Source: Pseudonocardia cypriaca (GTDB taxonomy: Bacteria; Actinomycetota; Actinomycetes; Mycobacteriales; Pseudonocardiaceae). Taken from it: DNA of 64,000 nt. Below, piece after piece: positions 16,033-25,538 of this stretch. The DNA is taken from positions 868,001 to 932,000 of the forward strand of contig NZ_VFPH01000003.1 in assembly GCF_006717045.1 (NCBI RefSeq), in the 5' to 3' direction. The stretch's first letter is position 1; the number at the start of each line of letters is the position of its first letter. The translations under genes and the position numbers were made by a program. Below the pieces are notes generated by a model. That model saw nothing but the letters and a program-made list of their open reading frames with translations. It was not told the origin of the DNA and ran no database searches.

Positions 16033-17472
16033 ATGACCGATTCCCTCATCCACGACGAGGCGGAACTGCGCCCTCCGTACGACGACCGGCTCACCAACGA
16101 GGATCTCGCACCGCTTCGCGAGCAGCGCTGGGGCTCCTACAACTTCTTCGCGTTCTGGATGTCCGACGTGCACAGCGTCGGCGGGTACGTCACGGCGGGC
16201 AGCCTGTTCGCACTCGGCCTGGCCGCATGGCAGGTGCTGGTGGCGCTGCTGATCGGGATCACGATCGTCTACTGGCTGTGCAACCTGGTCGCGCGGCCGA
16301 GCCAGGCCACCGGCACCCCGTACCCCGTGATCTCCCGGGTGGCGTTCGGCGTGCTCGGCGCGAACGTCCCGGCGATCATCCGTGGGCTCATCGCCGTGGC
16401 GTGGTACGGGATCCAGACCTACCTCGCGTCGGCGTCGCTCGTGGTCGTCGCGTTGAAGCTGTGGCCGGGCCTCGCGCCGTACGCCGACGTCGCGACGCAC
16501 GGGTTCGCCGGCCTCTCCCTGCTCGGCTGGGGCGCGTTCCTCGCGATGTGGGTGCTGCAGGCCGCGGTGTTCTGGAACGGCATGGAGGCCATCCGCAAGT
16601 TCATCGACTTCTGCGGCCCTGCGGTTTACGTGGTGATGTTCCTGCTCGCCGGTTACCTCGTGATGGAGGCGGGTTGGGGCGCGATCGACCTGGACCTGGT
16701 CGACGTCACGATCACCGGTTGGGCCTCGGTCCCGGTGATGCTCACCGCCATCGCGCTCGTGGTGAGCTACTTCTCCGGCCCGATGCTCAACTACGGCGAC
16801 TTCGCCCGCTACGGCCGCTCGTTCGCCGCCGTCAAGCGGGGCAACTTCCTCGGGCTCCCGGTGAACTTCCTGGCGTTCGCCCTGCTCACCGTCGTCACCA
16901 CCGCGGCGACCATGCCCGTCTTCGGTGAGCTGATCACCGACCCCGTGGAGACGGTCGCGCGCCTGGACAACACCTACGCCGTGGTGCTGGGCGCGCTGAC
17001 CTTCATGATCGCGACGATCGGCATCAACATCGTCGCCAACTTCGTCTCGCCCGCATTCGACTTCTCCAACGTCGCACCGCAGAAGATCAGCTGGCGGATG
17101 GGCGGGATGATCGCGGCGGTCGGCTCCGTGCTGATCACGCCGTGGAACCTCTACTCCAGCCCCGAGGTCATCCACTACACCCTCGACACGCTCGGCGCCT
17201 TCATCGGCCCGCTTTACGGGGTGCTCATCGCCGACTACTACCTCGTGAAGAAGCGCCAGGTCGTGGTCGACGAGCTGTACACGATGCGCCCGGACGGCGC
17301 CTACCACTACCGCAAGGGCTACAACCCGGCGGCGATCGTCGCCACCGCGGTCGGCGCGACGGTCGCCATGCTCGTGGTGTTCCTCGGCTCGGCCGACGTG
17401 GCCGCGTTCAGCTGGTTCATCGGCGCGGGCCTCGCGTTCGGCGGGCACCTGGCGCTCTCCCGCAAGCGATGA
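16033..17472 (+). CDS. NCS1 nucleobase/allantoin/hydantoin-cation symporter
   Basis: A 479-residue, 12-helix permease. The N-terminal LTNEDLAPLREQRWGSYNFF motif (with NxDLAP and WG.YN) is the NCS1 hallmark, followed by FWMSDVHSVGGYVTAG, RPSQATGTPYPVISR and NYGDFARYGRS. The C-terminal region has GPLYGVLIADYYLVKKR. Family members import allantoin, hydantoins, uracil, cytosine or thiamine; the racemase and urease context favours a ureide or hydantoin. A good GCGGGAGG ribosome site precedes ATG 16033. It ends the island before a strong hairpin. Confidence 0.93.
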   Translation: MTDSLIHDEAELRPPYDDRLTNEDLAPLREQRWGSYNFFAFWMSDVHSVGGYVTAGSLFALGLAAWQVLVALLIGITIVYWLCNLVARPSQATGTPYPVISRVAFGVLGANVPAIIRGLIAVAWYGIQTYLASASLVVVALKLWPGLAPYADVATHGFAGLSLLGWGAFLAMWVLQAAVFWNGMEAIRKFIDFCGPAVYVVMFLLAGYLVMEAGWGAIDLDLVDVTITGWASVPVMLTAIALVVSYFSGPMLNYGDFARYGRSFAAVKRGNFLGLPVNFLAFALLTVVTTAATMPVFGELITDPVETVARLDNTYAVVLGALTFMIATIGINIVANFVSPAFDFSNVAPQKISWRMGGMIAAVGSVLITPWNLYSSPEVIHYTLDTLGAFIGPLYGVLIADYYLVKKRQVVVDELYTMRPDGAYHYRKGYNPAAIVATAVGATVAMLVVFLGSADVAAFSWFIGAGLAFGGHLALSRKR

Positions 17473-17482
17473 ACCCCCCGCA

Positions 17483-17512
17483 GGTCGAGCGGGGCGCCTG
17501 CCCCGCTCGACC
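17483..17512. terminator. Bidirectional hairpin terminator
   Basis: GGTCGAGCGGGGC (17483-17495), loop GCCT, then GCCCCGCTCGACC (17500-17512): a perfect 13-bp stem without a T-tract. It lies between two convergent stop codons (17472 plus strand, 17524 minus strand). T-less hairpins like this are usual between convergent genes in actinomycetes. Confidence 0.75.
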
Positions 17513-17523
17513 ACCTGGACGGG

Positions 17524-18249
17524 CTAGGCGGCGGGGCGCTCGTGGTAGGTGTCGACGTACTCCTGGTGCGACAGCCGCGCGATCGCGTCCATCACCTCGT
17601 CGGTGGCAGCGCGGCGGATCGCGCTGGAGCCCTCGAGGCCCTCGTACCGGCTGAAGTCGAGCGGCTGCCCGAACCGGACGACCACCCGGTGCAGCCGGGG
17701 CAACCGCTTGCCCACCGGCTGCACCCGCTCGGTGCCGATCAGCCCGACCGGCACGACGGGTGCGCCGGTGGCGAGCGCCAGGCTGGCCACGCCGGTGTGC
17801 CCGCGGTGCAGCCGGCCGTCCAGCGAGCGCGTGCCCTCCGGGTAGATCGCGAACGCGCCGCCCGCGTCGAGGACCTCGCGTGCCGCGTGCAGGGCGGCCA
17901 GCCCGGCCTTCGCGTTCGCGCGGTCGACGGGCACGTACCCCAGTGCCGACAGGAACGACGCCAGCGCACGCCCCCGCAGCCCCTTGCCGACGAAGTACTC
18001 CGCCTTGCCCAGGAACGACACCGGCCGCCCGGCCGTCAACGCGATCACCGCGGTGTCGACGGCGGCGCGGTGGTTGGATGCCAGGATCACGGGACCCTCC
18101 CGCGGCACGAACTCCGCACCGTGCACCACCGGGCGGTAGATGAACCGGGCGAGTGGGGCGAGCAACCAGCGCACGAGCAGATGCACGGGCGAGGAACGTC
18201 GATCAGGGTGGAATGGTTCCCGATCGTGCAGGTCCAGCGGTAGGACCAC
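17524..18249 (-). CDS. 1-acyl-sn-glycerol-3-phosphate acyltransferase (PlsC family)
   Basis: A 241-residue lysophospholipid acyltransferase. Motif I is SNHRAAVDTAV (the NHxxxxD His-Asp pair), motif II lies around YVPVDRANAKAG, motif III is AIYPEGTRSLDG, and motif IV APVVPVGLIG. It would acylate lysophosphatidate or a related lipid at the membrane. The N-terminus is uncertain: 18249 is the farthest start, but GTG codons about 60 nt downstream also precede the conserved PLARFIYRPVVHG. It ends a four-gene minus-strand run with fba, DUF3151 and FUSC. Confidence 0.9.
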   Translation of the reverse strand: MVLPLDLHDREPFHPDRRSSPVHLLVRWLLAPLARFIYRPVVHGAEFVPREGPVILASNHRAAVDTAVIALTAGRPVSFLGKAEYFVGKGLRGRALASFLSALGYVPVDRANAKAGLAALHAAREVLDAGGAFAIYPEGTRSLDGRLHRGHTGVASLALATGAPVVPVGLIGTERVQPVGKRLPRLHRVVVRFGQPLDFSRYEGLEGSSAIRRAATDEVMDAIARLSHQEYVDTYHERPAA

Positions 18250-18262
18250 CCGGACGGCGGCG

Positions 18263-19354
18263 TCAGTCGTCCCCGTTGCGCATCGCGGCGAGCGCCTCCG
18301 CCCGGGACATCCCCGTGGCCTGCAGCAGGTCCAGCGCGATCGAGCGCACCTGCGCCACGATCACCACCTCCGACGGGCCGGGGTCGAACCTGCTCGTGAG
18401 CGCCCTGGCGTGGTGCACGACGTCGACCGCCGGTTCCCGGGCCAGCTCCCGGTCCCCGTCACGGCCCAGCTGCCCGGTCAGCGTCCGGACGGCGGCGGCC
18501 AGCTCGTTCAGGACGTCGGCCAGCTCGGGTGCGGCCGGCTCGTCGTCGCACACCGCGGTGTAGGTGCGGCGCACGAGCACGCGGGCGTTCCGCATGGCGT
18601 AGTCGGCCCGCTCGGCCAGCTCCGCGAACCGGGCGAGCACCCGGCGGCGACGGCGCAGCAGCGGCGAGACCCGGGTGACCTCGTGGCCGCCCCGCAGCGC
18701 GCCGCGCAGCTCGTCGATCAGCGGCTGGCTGGCCCGGGCCCGCGCGAGCGCCGCGGACGCGGCCTCCGCGTCGCGCTTCCGCAACGCCTCCGCGGTCTCG
18801 GCGAGCACCGCGGCCAGCTCGTCGAGCAGCACACGCGCCTCGCGGCGGACCGGGCCGACCGGGTCCGACGGCAACACCCCGGCCACCAGTAGCCCGACGG
18901 CGCCACCGATCAGGGCGTCGATGCAGCGGTCGAACCCGCTGACGTCGCCCGGCGGGAGGAGCGTGGCCACCAGCACCGCGGACGACCCGGCCTGGGCGAC
19001 GAGCAGCGCGGCCCCGTCCACGAATACCGCTGTGGCCATCGCGAGCGCGACGACGAGCACGATCTGCCACGCGCCGCTGCCGATCTGCGAGATCAGCAGG
19101 TCCCCGACGAGCACGCCGAGGCTCACACCGACGACCAGCTCCGCAGCCCGGCGCAGCCGGCTGCCGAGCGAGACGCCGAGCGCGATCACGGCGGCGATCG
19201 GCGCGAAGAACGGCCGGGCGTGCCCCACCACGCTGTTCGCGACGAACCACGCGATGCCGGCGGCGACGGCGCACTGCGCGATCGGCAGCGCCGACACCTG
19301 GAGCCTGCGACCGCCGGCGGCGAGCCGCGCGCGTAGCCGGGTGGCCGCTGGCAT
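18263..19354 (-). CDS. FUSC-family (aromatic acid exporter-like) membrane protein
   Basis: A 363-residue protein with about six N-terminal helices (residues 22-165), including the family block GHARPFFAPIAAVIALGVSL, and VSLGVLVGDLL. A long cytoplasmic helical domain rich in Arg, Glu and Ala follows (for example RKRDAEAASAALARARASQP). This is the half-size FUSC/ArAE arrangement that dimerises. Substrate is unknown. It begins 4 bp after DUF3151 and lies 13 bp before the acyltransferase, so it is probably co-transcribed. Confidence 0.88.
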   Translation of the reverse strand: MPAATRLRARLAAGGRRLQVSALPIAQCAVAAGIAWFVANSVVGHARPFFAPIAAVIALGVSLGSRLRRAAELVVGVSLGVLVGDLLISQIGSGAWQIVLVVALAMATAVFVDGAALLVAQAGSSAVLVATLLPPGDVSGFDRCIDALIGGAVGLLVAGVLPSDPVGPVRREARVLLDELAAVLAETAEALRKRDAEAASAALARARASQPLIDELRGALRGGHEVTRVSPLLRRRRRVLARFAELAERADYAMRNARVLVRRTYTAVCDDEPAAPELADVLNELAAAVRTLTGQLGRDGDRELAREPAVDVVHHARALTSRFDPGPSEVVIVAQVRSIALDLLQATGMSRAEALAAMRNGDD

Positions 19355-19358
19355 CGCC

Positions 19359-19768
19359 TCAGGCGAGGCCGAGCGCGGCGGCCGCCTCGGGGTCGGAGTC
19401 GGATAGGAAGACGCGGCAACGCTCCGCCTCGTCCGCCTCCCCGATCGCCGCGGCGGCCTTGTGGAGGGCGGCGAGTGCCCGCAGGAAGCCCCGGTTGGGC
19501 TCGTGCGACCACGGCACCGGGCCGAACCCCTTCCAGCCCGAACGGCGCAGCTGGTCGAGCCCGCGGTGGTAGCCGGTGCGCGCGTACGCGTATCCCGCGA
19601 TCGTCTCCCCGCCGTCGAGCGCGCCCTCGGCGAGCACCGCCCAGGCGAGGCTCGACGTCGGGTGCGCCGCGGCCACGTCGGCCGCGGCGGTGCCCCGGTC
19701 GAGCTCCGCGGCGGCCGGGTCGACGGGCAGCAGCGTCGGCTCCGGTCCCAACAGGTTCCCTTGCAGGC

Positions 19769-19772
<4 letters not shown>
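19359..19772 (-). CDS. DUF3151 family protein
   Basis: A 137-residue soluble actinobacterial protein. Characteristic are NLLGPEPTLLPVDPAAAEL, HPTSSLAWAVLAEGAL, AYARTGYHRGLDQLRRSGWK and GFGPVPWSHEPNRGFLRAL. The start ATG overlaps the fba stop (ATGA), and the pairing with fba is conserved across actinobacteria. Biochemical role is unknown; the repeated helices look TPR-like. Confidence 0.92.
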
Positions 19773-20800
<1,028 letters not shown>

Positions 20801-20892
20801 GGCTGACCCTCCTCGACTCGCTGCTTTCGGCAGCAGTATCCCGCACGGCCCGCTCGTCGTCCCCGTCGGCGGCGCCCACTAGTCTTGGTGAG

Positions 20893-21471
20893 GTGCTGCG
20901 GGATGGCGGGGGAAATGCCGTCGAGGCCACGCTGTCGCGACTGCGACGCCTCGACGCGCGGCCCGAGCACGCCCACGCACCGGGCGCCCCCCTCACGATC
21001 TCCGACCTCTACCGCGACCACCGCATGCGGATGGTCCGCCTCGCCATCCTGCTCGTCGACGACCCGAGCACGGCGGAGGACGTCGTGCAGGAGGCGTTCG
21101 CCGGGTTGCACCGGCACTGGTCGGGACTGCGCGACGAGGCCGCGGCCGTCGGCTACCTGCGCACCGCGGTCGTCAACGGCTCGCGCTCGGTGCTGCGGCG
21201 CAGGCGCACCGCGCGCGACTACGTGCCCCCGCACCAGGTCAACGCCCGCTCGGCCGAGTCGCTCGCGCTGCTCTCCGCCGAGCACCAGGCCGTGGTCGAC
21301 GCGCTCTCCACGCTGCCGCCCCGGCAGCGGGAGGTCCTGGTGCTGCGCTACTACGGCGGCCTGTCCGAGGCCGAGATCGCCGAGGCCACCGGGATCAGCC
21401 GCGGCACGGTCAAGTCCACGGCCAGCCGGGCCCTCGACGCCGTCGCGCGGGTGATGGGTTCGCGCGCTTAG
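20893..21471 (+). CDS. ECF-type (SigE-family) RNA polymerase sigma factor
   Basis: A 192-residue group IV sigma factor. Region 2 is LYRDHRMRMVRLAILLVDDP with PSTAEDVVQEAFAGLHRHW. Region 4 is LPPRQREVLVLRYYGGLSEA followed by EIAEATGISRGTVKSTASRA, the -35 recognition helix. The first 35 residues are an extra, poorly conserved segment, so a start downstream of GTG 20893 is possible. There is no obvious anti-sigma gene next to it; the next genes are a small membrane protein and DedA, so a membrane anti-sigma partner cannot be excluded. Confidence 0.9.
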   Translation: MLRDGGGNAVEATLSRLRRLDARPEHAHAPGAPLTISDLYRDHRMRMVRLAILLVDDPSTAEDVVQEAFAGLHRHWSGLRDEAAAVGYLRTAVVNGSRSVLRRRRTARDYVPPHQVNARSAESLALLSAEHQAVVDALSTLPPRQREVLVLRYYGGLSEAEIAEATGISRGTVKSTASRALDAVARVMGSRA

Positions 21472-21543
21472 AACCAGGCCTCAGGCCCGCCGCCCATCGA
21501 CCCAGATCCACCACACGTGCCCTTTTACGGCACCATGGGTTGC

Positions 21544-21771
21544 GTGACCGCGACCGACGAGTCCGAGCGGCGGCTCGCCGAAGCGCTGCAGGCCAGAGCG
21601 AGGGGCACGGGCGGCAGGGGCACCACGCGCCCCGGGCGCCCGGTGTCCCTGCGTTCCGGCACGAGCACCGGCACGGCCCTGCTGCTCGCCCTGCTCGGGG
21701 GCACAGCACTCGGCGCGGCGCTCGCACTGCTGTCCCTGCTCGCCCCGGGCGTGCTGCTCCCGCTGGGGTGA
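21544..21771 (+). CDS. Small single-helix membrane protein upstream of DedA
   Basis: A 75-residue protein from GTG 21544 (MTATDESERRLAEALQARAR), a basic Gly/Arg/Thr-rich middle and one strongly hydrophobic C-terminal segment (TALLLALLGGTALGAALALL). The stop TGA overlaps the GTG of the DedA gene, which argues for translational coupling and for this being a real gene. Family is unrecognised. Confidence 0.6.
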   Translation: MTATDESERRLAEALQARARGTGGRGTTRPGRPVSLRSGTSTGTALLLALLGGTALGAALALLSLLAPGVLLPLG

Positions 21772-22430
21772 CCGGTACCGTCGTCGGCGTGACCCTCGCA
21801 CTCGGCCCGGAGTGGCTGCAGCCCGACACGATCATCTCGTGGCTCGGGCCGTGGGCGCTCGTGGGCCTCGCTCTGATCATCTTCGCGGAGTGCGGCCTGC
21901 TGCTCGGCTTCTTCCTGCCCGGTGACTCGCTGCTGTTCACCGCGGGGCTCTTCGTCGCGCAGGGCGCGATCGACGCACCGCTGTGGCTGGTGTGCACGAT
22001 CCTGGTGGCCGCCGCCGTCATCGGCAACGCCACCGGTTACTGGGTGGGGTACAAGGCGGGGCCGGCGATCTTCGACAAGCCGCAGTCCCGCTTGTTCAAG
22101 CCCGAGCACGTCGTGAAGACACAGGGCTTCTTCGACAAGTACGGCAACCGCGCCATCGTGCTCGCGCGGTTCGTGCCGATCGTGCGCACCTTCATCACGG
22201 TCATGGCCGGTGTCGGCCGGATGGACGCGCGCCGCTACTTCACCTACTCCGTGATCGGCGGCGTCGTGTGGGCCGCGGGCGTCACCGTCCTCGGCTTCTG
22301 GCTGGGCCAGTTCGCGTTCGTGCGCGCGAACATCGAGCTGATGCTGATCCTCATCGTCGCGCTCTCGGTGCTGCCGATCTTCGTCGAACTGCTGCGCGCG
22401 CGGCGCAAGCCGGGCAGGCAGGCGGCGTAA
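21768..22430 (+). CDS. DedA family membrane protein 1
   Basis: A 220-residue SNARE-associated/VTT-type protein. Typical segments are LGFFLPGDSLLFTAGLFVA, the GNATGYWVGYKAGPAIF re-entrant region, then ARFVPIVRTFITVMAGVGRM with the essential Arg and MDARRYFTYSVIGGVVWA. DedA proteins translocate or flip lipids, including undecaprenyl phosphate in some bacteria. The start may be GTG 21768 (overlapping the upstream stop) or GTG 21789. It is the positional match of mycobacterial Rv0364. Confidence 0.9.
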   Translation: MTGTVVGVTLALGPEWLQPDTIISWLGPWALVGLALIIFAECGLLLGFFLPGDSLLFTAGLFVAQGAIDAPLWLVCTILVAAAVIGNATGYWVGYKAGPAIFDKPQSRLFKPEHVVKTQGFFDKYGNRAIVLARFVPIVRTFITVMAGVGRMDARRYFTYSVIGGVVWAAGVTVLGFWLGQFAFVRANIELMLILIVALSVLPIFVELLRARRKPGRQAA

Positions 22431-22482
22431 CGCCCGGCCGAGCGCCGACGACCGTCGGGGAAGCCGCCTAGTCTGGAGTCCC

Positions 22483-23172
22483 GTGACCGACGTGCTGCCG
22501 CAGCTCGCCCTCGCCGGCCCGCTCGACCAGGCGGGCCCGATCACGGTGTGGGCCGTCGTCCTCGTCTTCGTCTTCCTCGAGTGCGCGTTCATCGTCGGGA
22601 TGTTCCTGCCCGGCGACTCCCTCCTGCTGGCGGCCGGAGTCGTGCTCGCCAACGGCGCCCACGAGACCAGCGCGTGGACGCTCGGGTTCGTGGCGGCGGC
22701 CGTGGCCGTGGCGGGCAACCAGGTGGGCTACCTCGTCGGCCGCTACGCGGGCACCCGCATGCTCGCCCGGCGGGAGGGCCGCATCCTCAACCGCACCAAC
22801 CTCGACCGGGCCGCCGCGTTCTTCGACCGCTGGGGCTTCTGGGCCATCGTGGTGGCCCGCTGGCTGCCGTGGGTGCGCACCCTCGCCCCGATGGTCGCCG
22901 GCGCTGCCCGCATGGACAACCGCCGCTACATCCTGGCCAACGCCGTCGGCGCGCTCCTGTGGGTGCCCACGCTGATCATGCTCGGCTACTACGGCGCAGG
23001 CCTCCTCGAGAGCGTCCCGTGGCTCAAGGAGGCGGCCACGATCCTCGCCGTCGGGTTCTTCGTCGTCGGCAGCGGCTACGGCCTCTACCGGTACCTGCAG
23101 GACGTGCGCAAGCCCGTGGACGAGACCGCACCGCACCCGGAGGACCGCCCCGACCTGCGCGACGCCGCCTGA
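22483..23172 (+). CDS. DedA family membrane protein 2
   Basis: A 229-residue paralogue of the preceding gene, 52 bp downstream. It has VGMFLPGDSLLLAAGVVLAN, GNQVGYLVGRYAGTRML and VARWLPWVRTLAPMVAGAAR followed by MDNRRYILANAVGALLWVP. It keeps the FLPGDS and R-x-x-P-x-x-R features but is well diverged from copy 1, so the duplication is old. The charged tail (PHPEDRPDLRD) is cytoplasmic. It is convergent with the GH76 gene, with a 33-bp gap. Confidence 0.9.
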   Translation: MTDVLPQLALAGPLDQAGPITVWAVVLVFVFLECAFIVGMFLPGDSLLLAAGVVLANGAHETSAWTLGFVAAAVAVAGNQVGYLVGRYAGTRMLARREGRILNRTNLDRAAAFFDRWGFWAIVVARWLPWVRTLAPMVAGAARMDNRRYILANAVGALLWVPTLIMLGYYGAGLLESVPWLKEAATILAVGFFVVGSGYGLYRYLQDVRKPVDETAPHPEDRPDLRDAA

Positions 23173-23205
23173 GGCACGCACTCCCACCGCGACCCGCAGC
23201 CGGCC

Positions 23206-24270
23206 TCAGGCCTCCTGCAGGCGGGCGGCGGCCTCCAGGAGCATCCAGCCGGACAGCTGCACCGACAGGTCGGCCTCCGGCAGCCCGGCCCGCGGCTCGG
23301 GGGCCGGGTCGCGCCACTCGGCCGAGAAGACCGGGCCGCCGCCGATCTCGGCCCGCCCCTTCCAGACCGCCTCCGCGTTGGCGAACACCAGCTCGCGCGC
23401 GGCGACGGCCAGCTCGGGGACGCGCAGGGCGGCGTCGGCGAGGTAGCGGGCCGTGATGCCGGCGAAGAGGCCACCGTCGCCCCCGCCCGCCCCGGGCAGC
23501 ACGCCGCCGGGCCCGGCGAGCCGCTGCCGCACGGCGTCGACGACGGCGAGCGCCCGGTCGGTCCAGCGCTGGTGGCCGTCGCGGGCGGCGAGCTCCACGC
23601 ACGCCCCGAGGTAGACGCCCTGGTTGTAGGTGTAGATGTGCGGCTCGACGGCGCGCACGGTGCCGTCGGCCGCGATCCGCACACCGTCGCGGACCAGCCC
23701 GGACGCGGGGTCCAGGAGCGTCTCGGCCATCCAGTCGGTGATGGCAGCGGCGAACGCGCACTGCCCGTCGCGCGCCAGCAGGATGGCCGCCGGGCCGTTG
23801 GCAGGGGCCGCCTTGAAGTCGTCGTCGCGGCGCCACCAGATCCCGCCGCCGCCGCTCTCGCTCCACCCGTCGTGCAGCCGGTGCATGATCCTGGGCAGCG
23901 CGGACGGGCCGGACCGCCCGACCAGGGTGCCCGCTCGCTGCAGGGCGAGGCCGAGCCACGCGATGTCGTCGTAGTAGCGGTTGAGCCAGGACCACCCGTT
24001 GCGCAGCCGCACGCTGCGGGCGAGCGCCGCGATGGCCGTGGCCCGCGACCGGCTCGGGGCCCGCAGCTGCGCGTCGAGCAGGCAGTCGAGCAGGTGGGCC
24101 TGCCACCAGTAGTGCCACGGCACGAGCGAGGCAGGCGGGCGGCGGGGCCAGCGGACCCGCCCGATCCGGGTGCCCGGAAGCACGCCACCGACGCGGCGCA
24201 CGTGCCGGCGGACGACAGCGCGCTCGGCGATGCCCGCCCGCGCCCTCCAGTCGACGCCCCCGGGAGCCAT
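23206..24270 (-). CDS. Glycoside hydrolase family 76-like protein
   Basis: A 354-residue alpha/alpha-barrel protein without a signal peptide. Features are VPWHYWWQAHLLDCLLDAQL, SWLNRYYDDIAWLGLALQRA (the GH76 Asp-Asp segment), GGGIWWRRDDDFKAAPANGP and HIYTYNQGVYLGACVELAAR. The family contains alpha-1,6-mannanases, but cytoplasmic actinobacterial members such as the Rv0365c-position protein have no proven substrate. I start at ATG 24270, the first good codon before the conserved WRARAGIAERAVV. It lies 74 bp after the Nudix gene on the same strand. Confidence 0.85.
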   Translation of the reverse strand: MAPGGVDWRARAGIAERAVVRRHVRRVGGVLPGTRIGRVRWPRRPPASLVPWHYWWQAHLLDCLLDAQLRAPSRSRATAIAALARSVRLRNGWSWLNRYYDDIAWLGLALQRAGTLVGRSGPSALPRIMHRLHDGWSESGGGGIWWRRDDDFKAAPANGPAAILLARDGQCAFAAAITDWMAETLLDPASGLVRDGVRIAADGTVRAVEPHIYTYNQGVYLGACVELAARDGHQRWTDRALAVVDAVRQRLAGPGGVLPGAGGGDGGLFAGITARYLADAALRVPELAVAARELVFANAEAVWKGRAEIGGGPVFSAEWRDPAPEPRAGLPEADLSVQLSGWMLLEAAARLQEA

Positions 24271-24344
24271 CCGGCCAGTCTGCCCGATGTCCGGGACCGG
24301 GGAGCTCCCGTCGCCGACGCCGAGATCCCGCTGTCCGACGGCGT

Positions 24345-24776
24345 TCAGCCGTTGCTCCGAACCCACCTCGCGAACGCCTCGATCGTCGCCGGGAGCTGCG
24401 AGTGCAGGGGAGAGGGCAGCGCGTCGAGCGGGAACCAGCCCAGCTCGTCGAACTTGTGCGGCTCCCCGATCGCCGCGGCCTCCGGGTCCACGCGCACGGC
24501 GTTGAGGACGGCCACCCAGTGCGAGCCGGCCCGCAGGACGTTGCGGACGTCGATCGTCTCGACGTCGAGCGCATCGGCCGTGTACTCCTCGCGCACCTCC
24601 CGGCGGACGGCGTCGGCGAACGACTCGCCGTGTTCGAGGGCTCCGGCGCCGGTGTCCCAGGTGCCGGGCTCGTCGCGGGCGCCCGCACCCCGCCGGGCCA
24701 GCAGCACCCGCCCGTGGCCGTCGTGACACACGAACACGACCGACACAGCCGGGTCCACGCGCGGGTCGACGGCCAT
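24345..24776 (-). CDS. Nudix hydrolase
   Basis: A 143-residue protein whose Nudix box reads GALEHGESFADAVRREVREE with the REVREEY metal-binding core. The preceding VVFVCHDGHGRVLLARRGAG and WDTGAGALE match the MutT fold. It hydrolyses a nucleoside diphosphate linked to another moiety; the substrate is not predictable. Its ATG overlaps the stop of the HAD gene, so the two are translationally coupled. Confidence 0.92.
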   Translation of the reverse strand: MAVDPRVDPAVSVVFVCHDGHGRVLLARRGAGARDEPGTWDTGAGALEHGESFADAVRREVREEYTADALDVETIDVRNVLRAGSHWVAVLNAVRVDPEAAAIGEPHKFDELGWFPLDALPSPLHSQLPATIEAFARWVRSNG

Positions 24777-25468
24777 CAGAAGTGCTCCGTCAGCGCGCGG
24801 AAGTGCTCCAGGTGCAGCACGCCCTCGTCGGTGGGATCGAGCTCGTCGTGCTCCAGCACCCACGTGTGCTGGTTGGGGATGAAGACGGCGTTCAGGCCGG
24901 CTGCGCGCGCCGGCAGGATGTCCGATCGCGGCGAGTTGCCGATCATCCACGTGGCGTCCGGCACGAGGCCCTGCTCCGCGACGAGCGAGCGGTAGGCGCC
25001 CGCGTGCTTCTCGGCCACGATGTGCACGCTCGCGAAGTGGTGGGCGAGACCGGAGGCGTCGATCTTGCGCTGCTGCTCGGCCGGGTCGCCCTTCGTGAGC
25101 ATCATGAGGTCGTGGCGGCCGCCGAGCTCGGTGAGCGTCTCCGCGACGCCGGGCACGAGCTCCACCTCGTGCGACACGAGCGCCGCAGCGAGCTCCTCGA
25201 TCTCCCGCGCCTCCGCCGGGCCGGCCGGACGCTCGCTCAGCCGCTCGAAGCAGTCGTGCAGGCTGCGCAGGAAGCTCGCGGTGCCGTACCCGTGCACGAC
25301 GACGTTCGCCCGCTCGACCTCGTCCAGCACGGCCCGGGTGGCGGCTCGGTCGAGGGTGGGGTGGGCGAGCCAGTCGAGGTAGGCGTCGATCACCCGCTCG
25401 AACAGGACGTTGTTCTCCCAGAGGGTGTCGTCGGCGTCGAAGACGAGCGTCTGTCGGTCGGTCGGCAC
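24776..25468 (-). CDS. HAD-superfamily hydrolase
   Basis: A 230-residue phosphatase-type protein. Motif I is LVFDADDTLWENN (nucleophile and acid Asp pair), motif II LMMLTKGDPAEQ, motif III Lys in IVAEKHAGAY, and motif IV WMIGNSPRSDILPA. The insertion after motif I makes it a cap C1 member. Substrate is unknown. It forms an ATGA-type overlap with the Nudix gene. It is divergent from the DUF4262 gene, with 70 bp between starts that contain a LexA-like box. Confidence 0.92.
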   Translation of the reverse strand: MPTDRQTLVFDADDTLWENNVLFERVIDAYLDWLAHPTLDRAATRAVLDEVERANVVVHGYGTASFLRSLHDCFERLSERPAGPAEAREIEELAAALVSHEVELVPGVAETLTELGGRHDLMMLTKGDPAEQQRKIDASGLAHHFASVHIVAEKHAGAYRSLVAEQGLVPDATWMIGNSPRSDILPARAAGLNAVFIPNQHTWVLEHDELDPTDEGVLHLEHFRALTEHF

Positions 25469-25519
25469 GACCGGAGACTACAAACCCGCGAGCATGACCC
25501 TCATCGTTTTTGTCAGGGA

Positions 25520-25535
25520 TCGAATGTATGTTCGA
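25520..25535. promoter_or_regulatory. Candidate LexA (SOS) box
   Basis: TCGAATGTATGTTCGA matches the Gram-positive/actinobacterial LexA consensus CGAAC-N4-GTTCG in all but one position (T for C in the left arm) and is flanked by the typical outer T and A. It ends 3 bp before the ATG at 25539, so it would overlap the core promoter of the DUF4262 gene, which would then be nearly leaderless. It lies 52 bp upstream of the divergent HAD gene. Confidence 0.6.
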
Positions 25536-25538
25536 GAC

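Noticed and set aside
15946..17514. A 522-codon minus-strand frame over the NCS1 permease
   Set aside because: Antisense shadow with extreme Arg/Glu/His composition; the permease on the plus strand is unambiguous.
23173..23205. Terminator between the second DedA gene and GH76
   Set aside because: No convincing stem in the 33-bp gap.
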